The notes below the pieces were generated by a model. It saw nothing but the letters and a program-made list of their open reading frames with translations, ran no database searches and was not told the origin of the DNA. Source: an uncultured Pseudomonadota bacterium (GTDB lineage Bacteria > Pseudomonadota > Gammaproteobacteria > Burkholderiales > JALYOK01). Taken from it: DNA of 64,000 nucleotides. Positions 8,123-15,610 of the stretch are shown piece after piece (the first letter of the stretch is position 1; every line of letters starts with the position of its first letter). The stretch spans positions 186,001 through 250,000 of the forward strand of contig CADEHE010000007.1 in the NCBI GenBank assembly GCA_902826775.1, written 5' to 3'. Position numbers and translations under genes: made by a program.

Positions 8123-8202
8123 GATGGAGTGGTCCTAATGAGTTGGCGAGCGCTAGCGCGAACGCGCAGCGCTCAGCCGGAATGGAAGTTGGCAGAAGGG
8201 CG

Positions 8203-8535
8203 TTAGCCTTCTGCCGGTTCGGTTGCTGCGGCTTGGCGGGTTTTGGCAACACCAAGATCGGTGCGGCCTTTGACCACCAAACACGCGAGCTTCAAGTGCG
8301 CCGCGCCCATGCGACTGGCAAGCTTCAGCGCGAGGCGCACTTTGCCTCTAGCCTCTTCGCGGCCAGGCAGCGATGAGTCGAGATAGTGGCGCCCTGAGCT
8401 GGGGTGCTGCATCAGACGCTTGGGATCGACGCCCGCTTCGCGGCACAAGCGCACCATGCGCGCTTGCACCATCGCTTGATAAGCGTCGGCGCGGCGGCGC
8501 AGTGCGGCGTACGAAAGCAGAGGCCTGCTACGCAT
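8203..8535 (-). CDS. Hypothetical protein, 110 residues
   Basis: I do not recognise this basic helical protein. It opens MRSRPLLSYAALRRRADAYQ and contains GREEARGKVRLALKLASRMG, consistent with a helical bundle. A 9-bp hairpin (8191-8199 with 8207-8215) spans its stop codon but has no T run after it. Its start overlaps the end of the acidic-tailed gene upstream by 8 bases. Confidence 0.6.
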   Translation of the reverse strand: MRSRPLLSYAALRRRADAYQAMVQARMVRLCREAGVDPKRLMQHPSSGRHYLDSSLPGREEARGKVRLALKLASRMGAAHLKLACLVVKGRTDLGVAKTRQAAATEPAEG

Positions 8536-8932
8536 TGTTGTAGTCCTCTTCTTCGTCGTCTACGTAGTCCTCGTCGAGTTCATCGTCATCTGCGCCCTGT
8601 GCCGCAAGTGCTTCGGCTCGATCATCCGCCTCGCACTCGCGGAACTGCTTGATTTGGTCGCGGAGGTCGGTCATTGCCTGCTCCAACGTCGTCCATGAAC
8701 TGCCTGGACGAGCATCATCGTCGGTGAGGCCGCCTTCGCGATTGCGGCGCGCAAAAACGACACAGAAGCGCTGCGAGGCGTCGAGGCGGATCTCCGCACC
8801 CAATCCTGGATAGCGGCCGCCTAGTTCGATGCGGTGCAACCACGCGTCGCGCGGCAAGCAGCCGGACAACACCTGTCCGACACGCAGCATGACGAAATCG
8901 ACAGCACTACATTTGCTGGGATGGAAGTACAT
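8528..8932 (-). CDS. Hypothetical protein with long acidic tail
   Basis: This unknown 134-residue protein starts MYFHPSKCSAVDFVMLRVGQ. It has a folded N-terminal part of roughly 85 residues with CVVFARRNREGG and a C-terminal tail made almost only of Asp, Glu and Ala (DDDELDEDYVDDEEEDYNNA). Acidic tails of this kind occur in DNA mimics and chaperone-like proteins, but that is only a suggestion. It overlaps the next gene by 8 bases. Confidence 0.6.
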   Translation of the reverse strand: MYFHPSKCSAVDFVMLRVGQVLSGCLPRDAWLHRIELGGRYPGLGAEIRLDASQRFCVVFARRNREGGLTDDDARPGSSWTTLEQAMTDLRDQIKQFRECEADDRAEALAAQGADDDELDEDYVDDEEEDYNNA

Positions 8933-9048
8933 AGCGATCTCCTAACGGAAGTGGGGAGATCGACCCCGCTGGGACCGAAACTGCCCCAAGGGGTAAGCGA
9001 TGGCACCGGCGCGAGAAGCGGCCGATGAGCAAGGTGTGGAGGGTTAGA

Positions 9049-9450
9049 CTATTTGCGCCAGTCTTCGAGCACTAAGCCGCCGACGTGGCGAAACTCCGAG
9101 GTATTGGAGGTAACGAGGATCAAGCCGCGGCTCAATGCGGTTCCTGCGATCATCAGGTCGAAGGGGCCGATCGGGCGGCCGCGCTTTTTGAGAGCGGCGC
9201 GCAACGAAGCCGTCGCACGCGCGTCCTCAATGCCGTAGGGCAGCAGCGTGATGCTGTCGAAGAGGCGTTGCAACACGGGCGCAAGCAACTTACCGCGCTT
9301 CGTGTTCCACTGAATGCCGTACTCGATCTCCATCACCGTCACGCTGGACATGACCAGCGTCGCCGGCGAGCTTTGATGCAAGCGGCTGACGACCTTCGCA
9401 TCGCCCTGTACGAAGTAACTGACCGTGCAGGTATCGAGGAGGAATTTCAT
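9049..9450 (-). CDS. vapC: VapC-type PIN-domain toxin
   Basis: This 133-residue PIN-domain RNase has the expected acidic residues: FLLDTC at the N-terminus, SVTVMEIEYG (Glu) in the first third, and GPFDLMIAGTAL followed by LVTSNTSEF near the end. VapC toxins cut RNA, often initiator tRNA or rRNA, and block translation when the antitoxin is lost. The ATG overlaps the stop of the antitoxin gene (ATGA), the standard vapBC layout. Here the pair would stabilise the replicon. Confidence 0.92.
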   Translation of the reverse strand: MKFLLDTCTVSYFVQGDAKVVSRLHQSSPATLVMSSVTVMEIEYGIQWNTKRGKLLAPVLQRLFDSITLLPYGIEDARATASLRAALKKRGRPIGPFDLMIAGTALSRGLILVTSNTSEFRHVGGLVLEDWRK

Positions 9451-9683
9451 GCGAACGGATCGTCCGCCGGCGCTTTGAGCTCGGCGCGGCTAGCCTCGAA
9501 AGCAGGCCAATCCTTGATACCCTTGAATTGCAGGATTTCGTCGGGCCATTGCGGCTGGCCTTCTCGTTCGATGAATTGCTCGATCGCCGCGCGGATCAGG
9601 GCGTTGCGTTTGACGCGCTTGCGCTTTTCGAGCTGACGCAGCTTCTTCTCGGTCGCATCGTCTAGGTAAATGCTGAAGTTCAT
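9447..9683 (-). CDS. vapB: VapB-type ribbon-helix-helix antitoxin
   Basis: The 78-residue protein begins MNFSIYLDDATEKKLRQLEK and continues RVKRNALIRAAIEQFI, a ribbon-helix-helix DNA-binding domain. The C-terminal part (QFKGIKDWPAFEASRAEL) is the usual toxin-binding tail. The ATG at 9683 has AAAGGA at a good distance and a palindromic operator just upstream, so I take it as the true antitoxin start. The frame is, however, open upstream and joins a different small gene without a stop codon. Confidence 0.88.
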   Translation of the reverse strand: MNFSIYLDDATEKKLRQLEKRKRVKRNALIRAAIEQFIEREGQPQWPDEILQFKGIKDWPAFEASRAELKAPADDPFA

Positions 9684-10007
9684 CCGGCATCCTTTCTGTG
9701 TAACATCTTGATATGTTATATCCATTCTCGGGCTGGCGCTAGGCGCCTTAACGGCGCTGCGCTTTGGCAGGCGCGTCGCGCGCTTTAGCTTGCGCTCGAT
9801 GGCCGCAAGGGCCGCGCGCACTAGCGCTTGATCAAGCGGACGGATAGCTGCTTGATTGACCTGGACGTAGAGGCCGTCGCGCATGCACAAAGCGCCGGCG
9901 TCGTTGGCCCCGCGCGAGATCACTCCAATCGCTGTGCAATCGGCGGGAAGGCTGGTGGCGTAACCGCGCCACGCTTCGGGGTCTTGCAGGACCATGTAGT
10001 GTTTCAA
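9447..10007 (-). CDS. Small plasmid protein reading in frame into VapB
   Basis: A TTG at 10007 with AAGGAG eight bases upstream, overlapping the stop of the preceding gene (TTGA), starts a frame whose first roughly 90 residues (KHYMVLQDPEAWRGYATSLP, GVISRGANDAGALCMRDGLY, then RPLDQALVRAALAAIERKL) look like an independent small plasmid protein of unknown role. No stop codon separates it from vapB, so an 186-residue fusion with VapB at its C-terminus can be read. Both products may be made: the fusion from the TTG and free VapB from 9683. Alternatively, the upstream gene has lost its own stop. Confidence 0.5.
   Translation of the reverse strand: MKHYMVLQDPEAWRGYATSLPADCTAIGVISRGANDAGALCMRDGLYVQVNQAAIRPLDQALVRAALAAIERKLKRATRLPKRSAVKAPSASPRMDITYQDVTQKGCRMNFSIYLDDATEKKLRQLEKRKRVKRNALIRAAIEQFIEREGQPQWPDEILQFKGIKDWPAFEASRAELKAPADDPFA
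9701..9718. promoter_or_regulatory. Likely VapB(C) operator
   Basis: Perfect 6-bp inverted repeat TAACAT/ATGTTA with a 6-nt spacer, 18 bases upstream of the vapB ATG. Ribbon-helix-helix antitoxins bind such palindromes to autoregulate their operon. Confidence 0.65.
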
Positions 10008-10471
10008 CCTGCGTTCTCCTTTTCTAGTTCGGTTGCGGTGAAATCTACCCACACCCAGGCTTGCACGTAGCAGCCGTTGGCTTGCTCGCCGGAGACTCCA
10101 GCGTTGTCGTCGATTTCCAGTGTGCCGCTGTCTAACCATTGCTGGCGAGCAAGCGCGTAGATCTTTTGCCGGCGCGCTAGGCTCGCTTTTCGGGCTTGAT
10201 CCGCGAGTTCCGATTGATCCGGAAGCATTTGCAGGCCGGGCAGCGCCGCAAACATTTGGTCGGCTACGACCTTGCCCTGGCCCTTTACGCGCGTGAGCTT
10301 GCGCATGCGGTAGGCTTGGTCGTAAAGAGAGTTCTTGTAAACCACTTCGGAGATCGGCTTGAGCGAGTCACGCTTCAGCCATAGGTGATATTTGTGTCTT
10401 TCGTGCTCACACGACAAGCGGGCCCTTGTGGCTCCGAAGGCTTCCAATTGAAAGTTGCGCACATTAGTCAT
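10004..10471 (-). CDS. Hypothetical protein, 155 residues
   Basis: This unknown soluble protein opens MTNVRNFQLEAFGATRARLS. It has a central basic helical part (YRMRKLTRVKGQGKVVADQM) and a C-terminal strand-like YVQAWVWVDFTATEL. No catalytic or membrane motif is seen. Its stop overlaps the TTG start of the following small gene, so the two are likely translated together. Confidence 0.6.
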   Translation of the reverse strand: MTNVRNFQLEAFGATRARLSCEHERHKYHLWLKRDSLKPISEVVYKNSLYDQAYRMRKLTRVKGQGKVVADQMFAALPGLQMLPDQSELADQARKASLARRQKIYALARQQWLDSGTLEIDDNAGVSGEQANGCYVQAWVWVDFTATELEKENAG

Positions 10472-10503
10472 GAGTGCCTCGATTGAAATGATCGGCGCGC
10501 GGA

Positions 10504-11097
10504 TTAGAGTAACCCGCGCTCAGAGAAGGAAATCATCTTGCTCCCGGCGACGATGAAGTGATCCAGTACGCGCACGTCCACGAGAGCGAGGGCCTCGCGC
10601 AGCGTCCGGGTTAGGGCCCGATCGGCGGCGCTGGGGTCGGGGGCTGCGCTCGGGTGGTTATGAGCGAAGAACACCGCGGCGCTGTTGTGGTGCAACGCGC
10701 GCTTGACGACTTCACGCGGGTAGACGGACGTTTGGGTGAGGGTGCCGCGGAATAAGGACTCGGCGGCGAGCAAGCGATGCTGCGTGTCGAGAAACAGCGC
10801 CCAGAATTCCTCGTGCTCTAGCGCCTCTAGGCGTAAGCGCAGCAGCTCGCGCACGGTGTTTGGAGTGCTCAGCGCTGGCCCATGGTGGAGCTCTTCGGCA
10901 AGTCCACGAGCAACGAATTCCCGCGCGGCGAGTAGTTTGCGCAGTGCGCGCGAGGAGCTGGCGAAGGAGGGATCGCTGAGCGCGCGCAGCGAGCGGCACG
11001 CTCGGAACGAGCGCACGGCAGGCTCGCCGGCGATGAGACGAATCAGTTCGTCGTCGGGGAGGCTGTGCGCGGAGAATGTGGAGGGGGATGCACGCAT
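10504..11097 (-). CDS. radC: RadC-like JAB/MPN-domain protein
   Basis: The protein matches the RadC family. Its C-terminal half contains EEFWALFLDTQHRLL, the metal-binding FFAHNHPS with the downstream SAAD, and the conserved VRVLDHFIVAG. The N-terminal helical part is shorter and more divergent than chromosomal RadC, as is usual on plasmids and integrated elements. The biochemical role of RadC proteins is not settled; a metalloprotease-like or nuclease-like activity has been proposed. ATG 11097 is preferred over an upstream GTG because it starts four bases after the preceding gene's stop. Confidence 0.88.
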   Translation of the reverse strand: MRASPSTFSAHSLPDDELIRLIAGEPAVRSFRACRSLRALSDPSFASSSRALRKLLAAREFVARGLAEELHHGPALSTPNTVRELLRLRLEALEHEEFWALFLDTQHRLLAAESLFRGTLTQTSVYPREVVKRALHHNSAAVFFAHNHPSAAPDPSAADRALTRTLREALALVDVRVLDHFIVAGSKMISFSERGLL

Positions 11098-11101
11098 AGG
11101 G

Positions 11102-11335
11102 TTAGTGTGTGGTGGTGGCACTGGCGCCCTTTGCTGCGTCGGCCACCATGCCGGTAGCGACTTCGCGCAGATCGCGAAGCAGTTCGCCGCCGGGGATATC
11201 GCTGCTCGGCAGCGCGATGCTGTCGAGATAGAGCAGCACGGCCTTCGGATCGCTTTCGGCGAGATTCATCAGGTTGCTGCGCGCGCGGTTGTACTGCGCC
11301 AATTGCATGAGAAGGGTGGACAAGGTTTGGTTCAT
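11102..11335 (-). CDS. Hypothetical helical protein, 77 residues
   Basis: I do not recognise this small protein. It starts MNQTLSTLLMQLAQYNRARS at an ATG with AAGGA upstream, and is mostly helical (SNLMNLAESDPKAVLLYLD). It is the first gene of the leftward train (its promoter must lie within 11336-11530) and directly precedes the radC-like gene. Confidence 0.6.
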   Translation of the reverse strand: MNQTLSTLLMQLAQYNRARSNLMNLAESDPKAVLLYLDSIALPSSDIPGGELLRDLREVATGMVADAAKGASATTTH

Positions 11336-11422
11336 TGTTTTCCTTGTGAGAATGCGCGCTGCGCCGATGACGCATGAAAGTCTGCGTGGGCGGCAGCGCA
11401 ATTTGAGGTTGAGTAGATCGCA

Positions 11423-11447
11423 GTTATCCACAGAAATTGTGGATAAC
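11423..11447. other. Two perfect DnaA boxes as an inverted pair
   Basis: TTATCCACA at 11424-11432 and its reverse complement at 11438-11446 form a 25-bp perfect palindrome with a 5-nt centre. Both match the E. coli DnaA-box consensus exactly. The pair lies in the 314-base non-coding divergence 11336-11649, which otherwise holds only a small hairpin (11450-11466) and no gene. It may be part of a replication origin or a DnaA-controlled promoter. Confidence 0.6.
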
Positions 11448-11649
11448 AACGTGCTCGTGGAGCACACGATCAAGGAGAATCAGCGCTTTATGAACGTCCT
11501 ATCGGAGCGATCAAAAAAAGCGCATCAGGGATGCTGAAAAGCTGGTGGTATACGAGTAGCGCGGGCCCAGTCGCGCGATCAAGGGGCAGAGGAAAGTCGA
11601 TGTTACGGCAAAGGTTGCGGCGGGTCAACGCAAGCGTAGAATCGAGCGT

Positions 11650-11841
11650 ATGGAAAAACTGTTCAACGATTTCCTGGGCGTACTCGGCCCAAACGGCAGC
11701 GTGTTTTTCTTCGTAGCCCTGTTCGTGGTGGTGTTTTGGCGACCGCTGCGGCTGCGGCGAGTGCTGTATTGGTACCTACGCGGTGCGCTGGCGCGCGACG
11801 CGTCGGAGGCGTACTTTCGGCCCTGGTTTCGGTGGTTCTAG
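11650..11841 (+). CDS. Small membrane protein, 63 residues
   Basis: The protein starts MEKLFNDFLGVLGPNG, followed by a strongly hydrophobic segment VFFFVALFVVVFW that must span the membrane. A positively charged, aromatic tail ends RPWFRWF. The role is unknown. It stands 39 bases before a gene for a C-terminally membrane-anchored protein, and both read away from the leftward train, so they may form one membrane-associated unit. Confidence 0.55.
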   Translation: MEKLFNDFLGVLGPNGSVFFFVALFVVVFWRPLRLRRVLYWYLRGALARDASEAYFRPWFRWF

Positions 11842-11880
11842 AGTACGCGCTTAAGCGTTCTCGCATGAACCCTTGACCCG

Positions 11881-12708
11881 ATGGGCGTAGGGCCACCGTC
11901 AATTCGCGCTGAGTACGGAAGGCCGTTTCCGGCCCGAATTCTAGTGCTCGAAGTGCGCGACCGGCGTAAGCCGGAATCGGAACCATTGGGTTGGCTACTC
12001 ATAGAGCGCGAGGCAACCTATGAGCGTGACTCGGCAGACGGATCGATCGAGCGGGCCTCCATCAGTTTGTACTACGAACGCATCATGCCCAAGCACGAGT
12101 GGCGCGATCATGGACAGAGTGGCGACTTCGCCGGTAGCTTCTCTCGTGCTCGAAACAGCGTGTCGCTGAGTTCCGCGCATAACGGCCGCGGCGCTATTTT
12201 TCTCGACACTTTGCGCGGACACCGTGTCGGCACTTACTTGCTCAACCAAATCGTAATTTGGGTACAGCAATGGCCAGAGGCGAGCGTACAGAGCATCGAG
12301 CTGTTGGGAAATCAGGCAGAGAAAGAGAACAAGACGCGGCGCAACCGGTTCTACGAGAGGTTCGGCCTGGAGTTCGACTATACGGATCCGGAGCAACGCG
12401 AAGGACGCTCCCGACCGATGCTGGTCAAGGACCTCAAGCAAGTCCTGACTTGGAAGGAAAACATTCGTGAGCATGAACTGCTGAGCTATCTCGGCGAGCA
12501 AGTGACGATGCTGGATGACACCAGGGGGTTGCTGAGGCTGCGCGATCGAGAGGTGGAAAGCCTATGGCGCGAGCGGGATGAGATGCGCGCTAAGCCCTTA
12601 GGCTGGGCGCTTCGCACGCTATGGCAGAAGCATGCGCACGTGTTAGGCGCGGTTGTCGGGATCGCGCTGCTCGCCGCGCTCATTTGGAGGCGGCTCTCCG
12701 GAGGGTAG
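11881..12708 (+). CDS. GNAT-like domain protein with C-terminal membrane anchor
   Basis: The 275-residue protein has a section that looks like the GNAT acetyl-CoA site (FLDTLRGHRVGTYLLNQIVI, in the place of the R/Q-x-x-G-x-G/A loop and following helix) and a later RRNRFYERFGLEFDYTD, the typical end of GNAT domains. Then comes a charged, probably coiled segment with RLRDREVESLWRERDEM and a single C-terminal membrane helix VLGAVVGIALLAALIWRR. The target is unknown. Conserved catalytic residues cannot be confirmed by eye, so it may be a binding rather than enzymatic GNAT fold. Confidence 0.6.
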   Translation: MGVGPPSIRAEYGRPFPARILVLEVRDRRKPESEPLGWLLIEREATYERDSADGSIERASISLYYERIMPKHEWRDHGQSGDFAGSFSRARNSVSLSSAHNGRGAIFLDTLRGHRVGTYLLNQIVIWVQQWPEASVQSIELLGNQAEKENKTRRNRFYERFGLEFDYTDPEQREGRSRPMLVKDLKQVLTWKENIREHELLSYLGEQVTMLDDTRGLLRLRDREVESLWRERDEMRAKPLGWALRTLWQKHAHVLGAVVGIALLAALIWRRLSGG

Positions 12709-12824
12709 CGCGCGCGTCGCGCTCACAGCGCGATCGGCAATGCCCGCTGCGCGCCGTTGACGGCTGAGCGCACCTTGGCGCAAGCGCGGCCTGGTCCATG
12801 TTCCCACCATCGAGCCCGGAGCGT

Positions 12825-13190
12825 TCAGTCGAGGCGAGCGGCGAGCGGTGCCCAGGCAGCCAAGCCGAGCGCGGCGATATCCTGCAGTTCGCGCGCGGCC
12901 AGCGGTTCAATAACGCCGGCGTAGTGCTTCAGGTCCCTCGCAATCGCTTGCTCGATGACCTCGCTGAACGTAGGCAGCATAGAGTCCAAAGCTTGCACCA
13001 AAGCGTAGTCGACTTTCGGCCGCGTGCCCGCAGCGACTTCGCCGGCGAGCAACCGGTGCCAGAATAAAGCATCTCGATAGTGTCCCAAGACGCCGCAACG
13101 CTCACCACGGAAGAGCGCGCCTAGCAGACGCGCTTCCCGCTGCTGCGCGTCGCTGAGGGCTTCGAGTACGTCGTTCGGCTTCGATTGCAT
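12825..13190 (-). CDS. Hypothetical protein, 121 residues
   Basis: I do not recognise this Ala- and Leu-rich helical protein, which starts MQSKPNDVLEALSDAQQREA. It has one pair of histidines close together (HYRDALFWHRLLAG) but no known motif. It stands alone on the minus strand, converging with the GNAT-like gene, which suggests its own promoter to the right. Confidence 0.55.
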   Translation of the reverse strand: MQSKPNDVLEALSDAQQREARLLGALFRGERCGVLGHYRDALFWHRLLAGEVAAGTRPKVDYALVQALDSMLPTFSEVIEQAIARDLKHYAGVIEPLAARELQDIAALGLAAWAPLAARLD

Positions 13191-13335
13191 AGGTCCTCTT
13201 CAGCCGGCAGCGCAGGGCATACCGCTCTTCAGTTTCTCCGTGCCCATCGGAAGCAACGCGAGTCCGCGGAGATCGCTTTACGATTGCGTGCGTGACCTTC
13301 GCGCTTGATGATGATGTACTGTCTGGCGCGGATGC

Positions 13336-14244
13336 TTACGTTAACCCCAGCTCCCTCAGCGATTCCTTTGACGCGCTCAGTGCGTACCGATGAATCGTGT
13401 TTTCGCATATGGGATCGCCGATGTCATCAAAGGCGACCCTCTGCTTTCGTGGATACGAGTCGATTCTTTTCAAGTGCGGTGCAACCCGACAAATAAACTC
13501 AACTACTGCGAGAAATGGTCCCAAGTTTTCCGAGTAGTCCGCTGCCACGAAATCGACCAGCGACTCATCAACGTTATTCGGCGAGTTGCACTTTACGCGC
13601 TGAGCTAGAAGATTGAGCGAATCGACCAATGACTGGCCCATCACGAGCGGAACATAGTAATTAAACGTGAAAATTCCTAGCTGCGCGCCGCCGTCTACAA
13701 TCGCGATGATCTGTAGCTCGGGCCAAAGACGCTGAGTGCCGGTGAAGCGGTCATCAAGGAAGGCAAAGAACCCGAGCACTGACAGATGTTGAACATTGAC
13801 ACTCCTACGGCAGTTCACATAGATGCACCACTCTGGAAGCGTGAGTAGCGCTCGCACGGGTACTTGTTCGACCGGCGATTGCCAAAGGGCCTTCAATAAG
13901 CTTTCGTCGAGGTCATAAATGCCCTTGCCCATCGCCCAAGCCGCCGTGCCGATGAAGTAGCGTATCTCGTGGTCGAGCTCGTTCCCGGGGCTGACATGGT
14001 ATAGATGCGGCTCCATCTGAGCGATTCCCAAGGCGACGTTTATTGGGCAGTAGCACCAGCCGTGCCAGTAAGGCACGCCTTGACGTCCGCGTTTCCTGTG
14101 CAACGAGTGCGCCTTCGCCATCAGCGAAACATTCGGGGTTAGCCAAACATTGTCGAGAAACCAGCCGGTCACCTCTTCGTGGTCGCTAATGTTGAGAGAG
14201 AGCACAATCGCCCCCCTTTTCGAGAAAAAAAGTCTTGGCTGCAT
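13336..14244 (-). CDS. AcrVA2-like (anti-Cas12a family) protein
   Basis: The central part resembles AcrVA2, an anti-CRISPR of Moraxella bovoculi that blocks Cas12a production. Shared features in order are a W..G.GIY.LDE motif (GKGIYDLDESLL here), LPEWCIYVN (LPDWCVYV in AcrVA2), a GF.A..D segment, GQSLVDSL (GQSVAEVL) and a hydrophobic PFLAVVEFIC helix. At 302 residues it is slightly shorter than AcrVA2 (about 320) and its C-terminus differs. AcrVA2 relatives are widespread on plasmids even where Cas12a is absent, so the actual target is open. It is a single gene next to transfer genes, a typical anti-defence position. Confidence 0.72.
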   Translation of the reverse strand: MQPRLFFSKRGAIVLSLNISDHEEVTGWFLDNVWLTPNVSLMAKAHSLHRKRGRQGVPYWHGWCYCPINVALGIAQMEPHLYHVSPGNELDHEIRYFIGTAAWAMGKGIYDLDESLLKALWQSPVEQVPVRALLTLPEWCIYVNCRRSVNVQHLSVLGFFAFLDDRFTGTQRLWPELQIIAIVDGGAQLGIFTFNYYVPLVMGQSLVDSLNLLAQRVKCNSPNNVDESLVDFVAADYSENLGPFLAVVEFICRVAPHLKRIDSYPRKQRVAFDDIGDPICENTIHRYALSASKESLRELGLT

Positions 14245-14292
14245 GAAGTAGATGTTTGGGAGTGCATGAGACAGGGAGGGGTACTCGGCAAT

Positions 14293-15603
14293 TCATGCGG
14301 GGCGACTCGCTGGAAGGTTCGCGTGAGGGATCGCCGGCCAATCCCCTAGCGCATTTCCGTGCTCGGTCACGTCCCAGTACCAAAACGGCAGCCCCGTCGC
14401 GCGGTAGTAGGCAATCTTCGCGCGTTTGCGCACGTTGTACGCTTCATCGCTCCAGCCGAACACCTCCATGGGTAGATCGTAGTCGCCGTGGCGCAACAGA
14501 AAGTCTGGAAACACCGCCTCATGCGCCGCGTCGTAACGCATCGGTTTGGAGAAGCGCTGCCCCGCGCGCACCAGCGCGAGCGCGACTGCCGCCTCGTAGT
14601 TGGACTCGACCGGGATCCAGTGCTGGGTCACGCGCAGCAAGCCAGCCTCCAAGATCTGAAAGTGATCTTCGCGCTTGGCGGCGCCAAGGCGGAAGATTCC
14701 TACAAGACGGTCGCCATCGGGGGTCGGCGATTGGTCGGGGGCATGCGCCGTTTTGCTCGGTTGGAGCGCGGCGATGGCACGCGGGAATCGGGTGCGTAGC
14801 TCATCGAGCACCGCGGCAGATGCCCAGAAGCTGAACTCTTTGAGGTGTTTGAGATCCACGCGCGCGCCGTACTCGGTTGGCTTGATCGCCGCGATCTCGG
14901 CCAGCAATAGAGCGTGGCGCGTGGTGCCTTGCGGTGAAACCAAGCGCCGCAGCATGAAATCGCGCAACGCCGCGCACTGCTGTGCACGCTGCTCAAGGTC
15001 GAACGGTGCCGGGGTGAATAGCACATCAGCGAGCAATTCGCGGCGCACGTAGCTAACCTCCGCAAAGTCCTGCGCGCTCTGCGCCACCGTCCACCATCCG
15101 CGTTTCAATCTCCCGCGTTCGTCCAGCATGCGCGGCGACCAGCGATTCAAGCCGGCGTGCTCCCAGAAATAGTGCAGCATGCCTAGCAGCGTGGCGGAGT
15201 CGCGTTTGACCGCCGGACCATCGGGGTGTCGTTTCGCTGGCTGACTGGCAAGTTGCGGCTTGTCCGCAACAAGTGGATGGTCCAGCCGGATTAGAACTGT
15301 GCCGTCTTCGCGCTCTTCGATCGCCTTGCGGTTGTAAGCCGAGCGCCCGCACCACTCAGCGGGCGACAGATAAGACTCGCAGTCCGGATGGTGATCGGGG
15401 CCGGAGCCTGGCATGCGGGCTAGCACGTACCGAGAGGTTAGCTTGCGTACCACCATGATCGGTCGCGTCGGTCTGCACAGGCAGAGCGGTCGCACGCCGC
15501 GTTCGTAGTCGTGCTTCAAGAGCTTTTGCACGCCGGCGACGTCGGATTCGGCGAGGGCTTCGCGCGAAACCTTTGTCCCGGCAATCCAGAGGGCGTGGTC
15601 CAT
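14293..15603 (-). CDS. DUF1173 family protein, nuclease-like C-terminus
   Basis: The 436-residue protein matches DUF1173, a plasmid and ICE family of unknown function: RPLCLCRP, then YVLARMPGSG..HHPDCESY in the N-terminal third, with cysteines and histidines suited to metal binding. Residues about 345-425 (ESNYEAAVALALVRAG, AVFPDFLLRHGDYDLPMEVF, AYYRATGLPFWYWDV) follow the E...PDFLL...LPMEV layout of PD-(D/E)XK nuclease folds, suggesting endonuclease activity. The ATG at 15603 lies 7 bases after the DsbG-like gene, so co-transcription is likely. The longer open frame upstream is an artefact over that gene. Confidence 0.82.
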   Translation of the reverse strand: MDHALWIAGTKVSREALAESDVAGVQKLLKHDYERGVRPLCLCRPTRPIMVVRKLTSRYVLARMPGSGPDHHPDCESYLSPAEWCGRSAYNRKAIEEREDGTVLIRLDHPLVADKPQLASQPAKRHPDGPAVKRDSATLLGMLHYFWEHAGLNRWSPRMLDERGRLKRGWWTVAQSAQDFAEVSYVRRELLADVLFTPAPFDLEQRAQQCAALRDFMLRRLVSPQGTTRHALLLAEIAAIKPTEYGARVDLKHLKEFSFWASAAVLDELRTRFPRAIAALQPSKTAHAPDQSPTPDGDRLVGIFRLGAAKREDHFQILEAGLLRVTQHWIPVESNYEAAVALALVRAGQRFSKPMRYDAAHEAVFPDFLLRHGDYDLPMEVFGWSDEAYNVRKRAKIAYYRATGLPFWYWDVTEHGNALGDWPAIPHANLPASRPA

Positions 15604-15610
15604 CGCGAAC

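Noticed and set aside
8191..8215. 9-bp perfect hairpin across a stop codon
   Set aside because: There is no T run after it and it lies partly in coding sequence, so it is not called a terminator.
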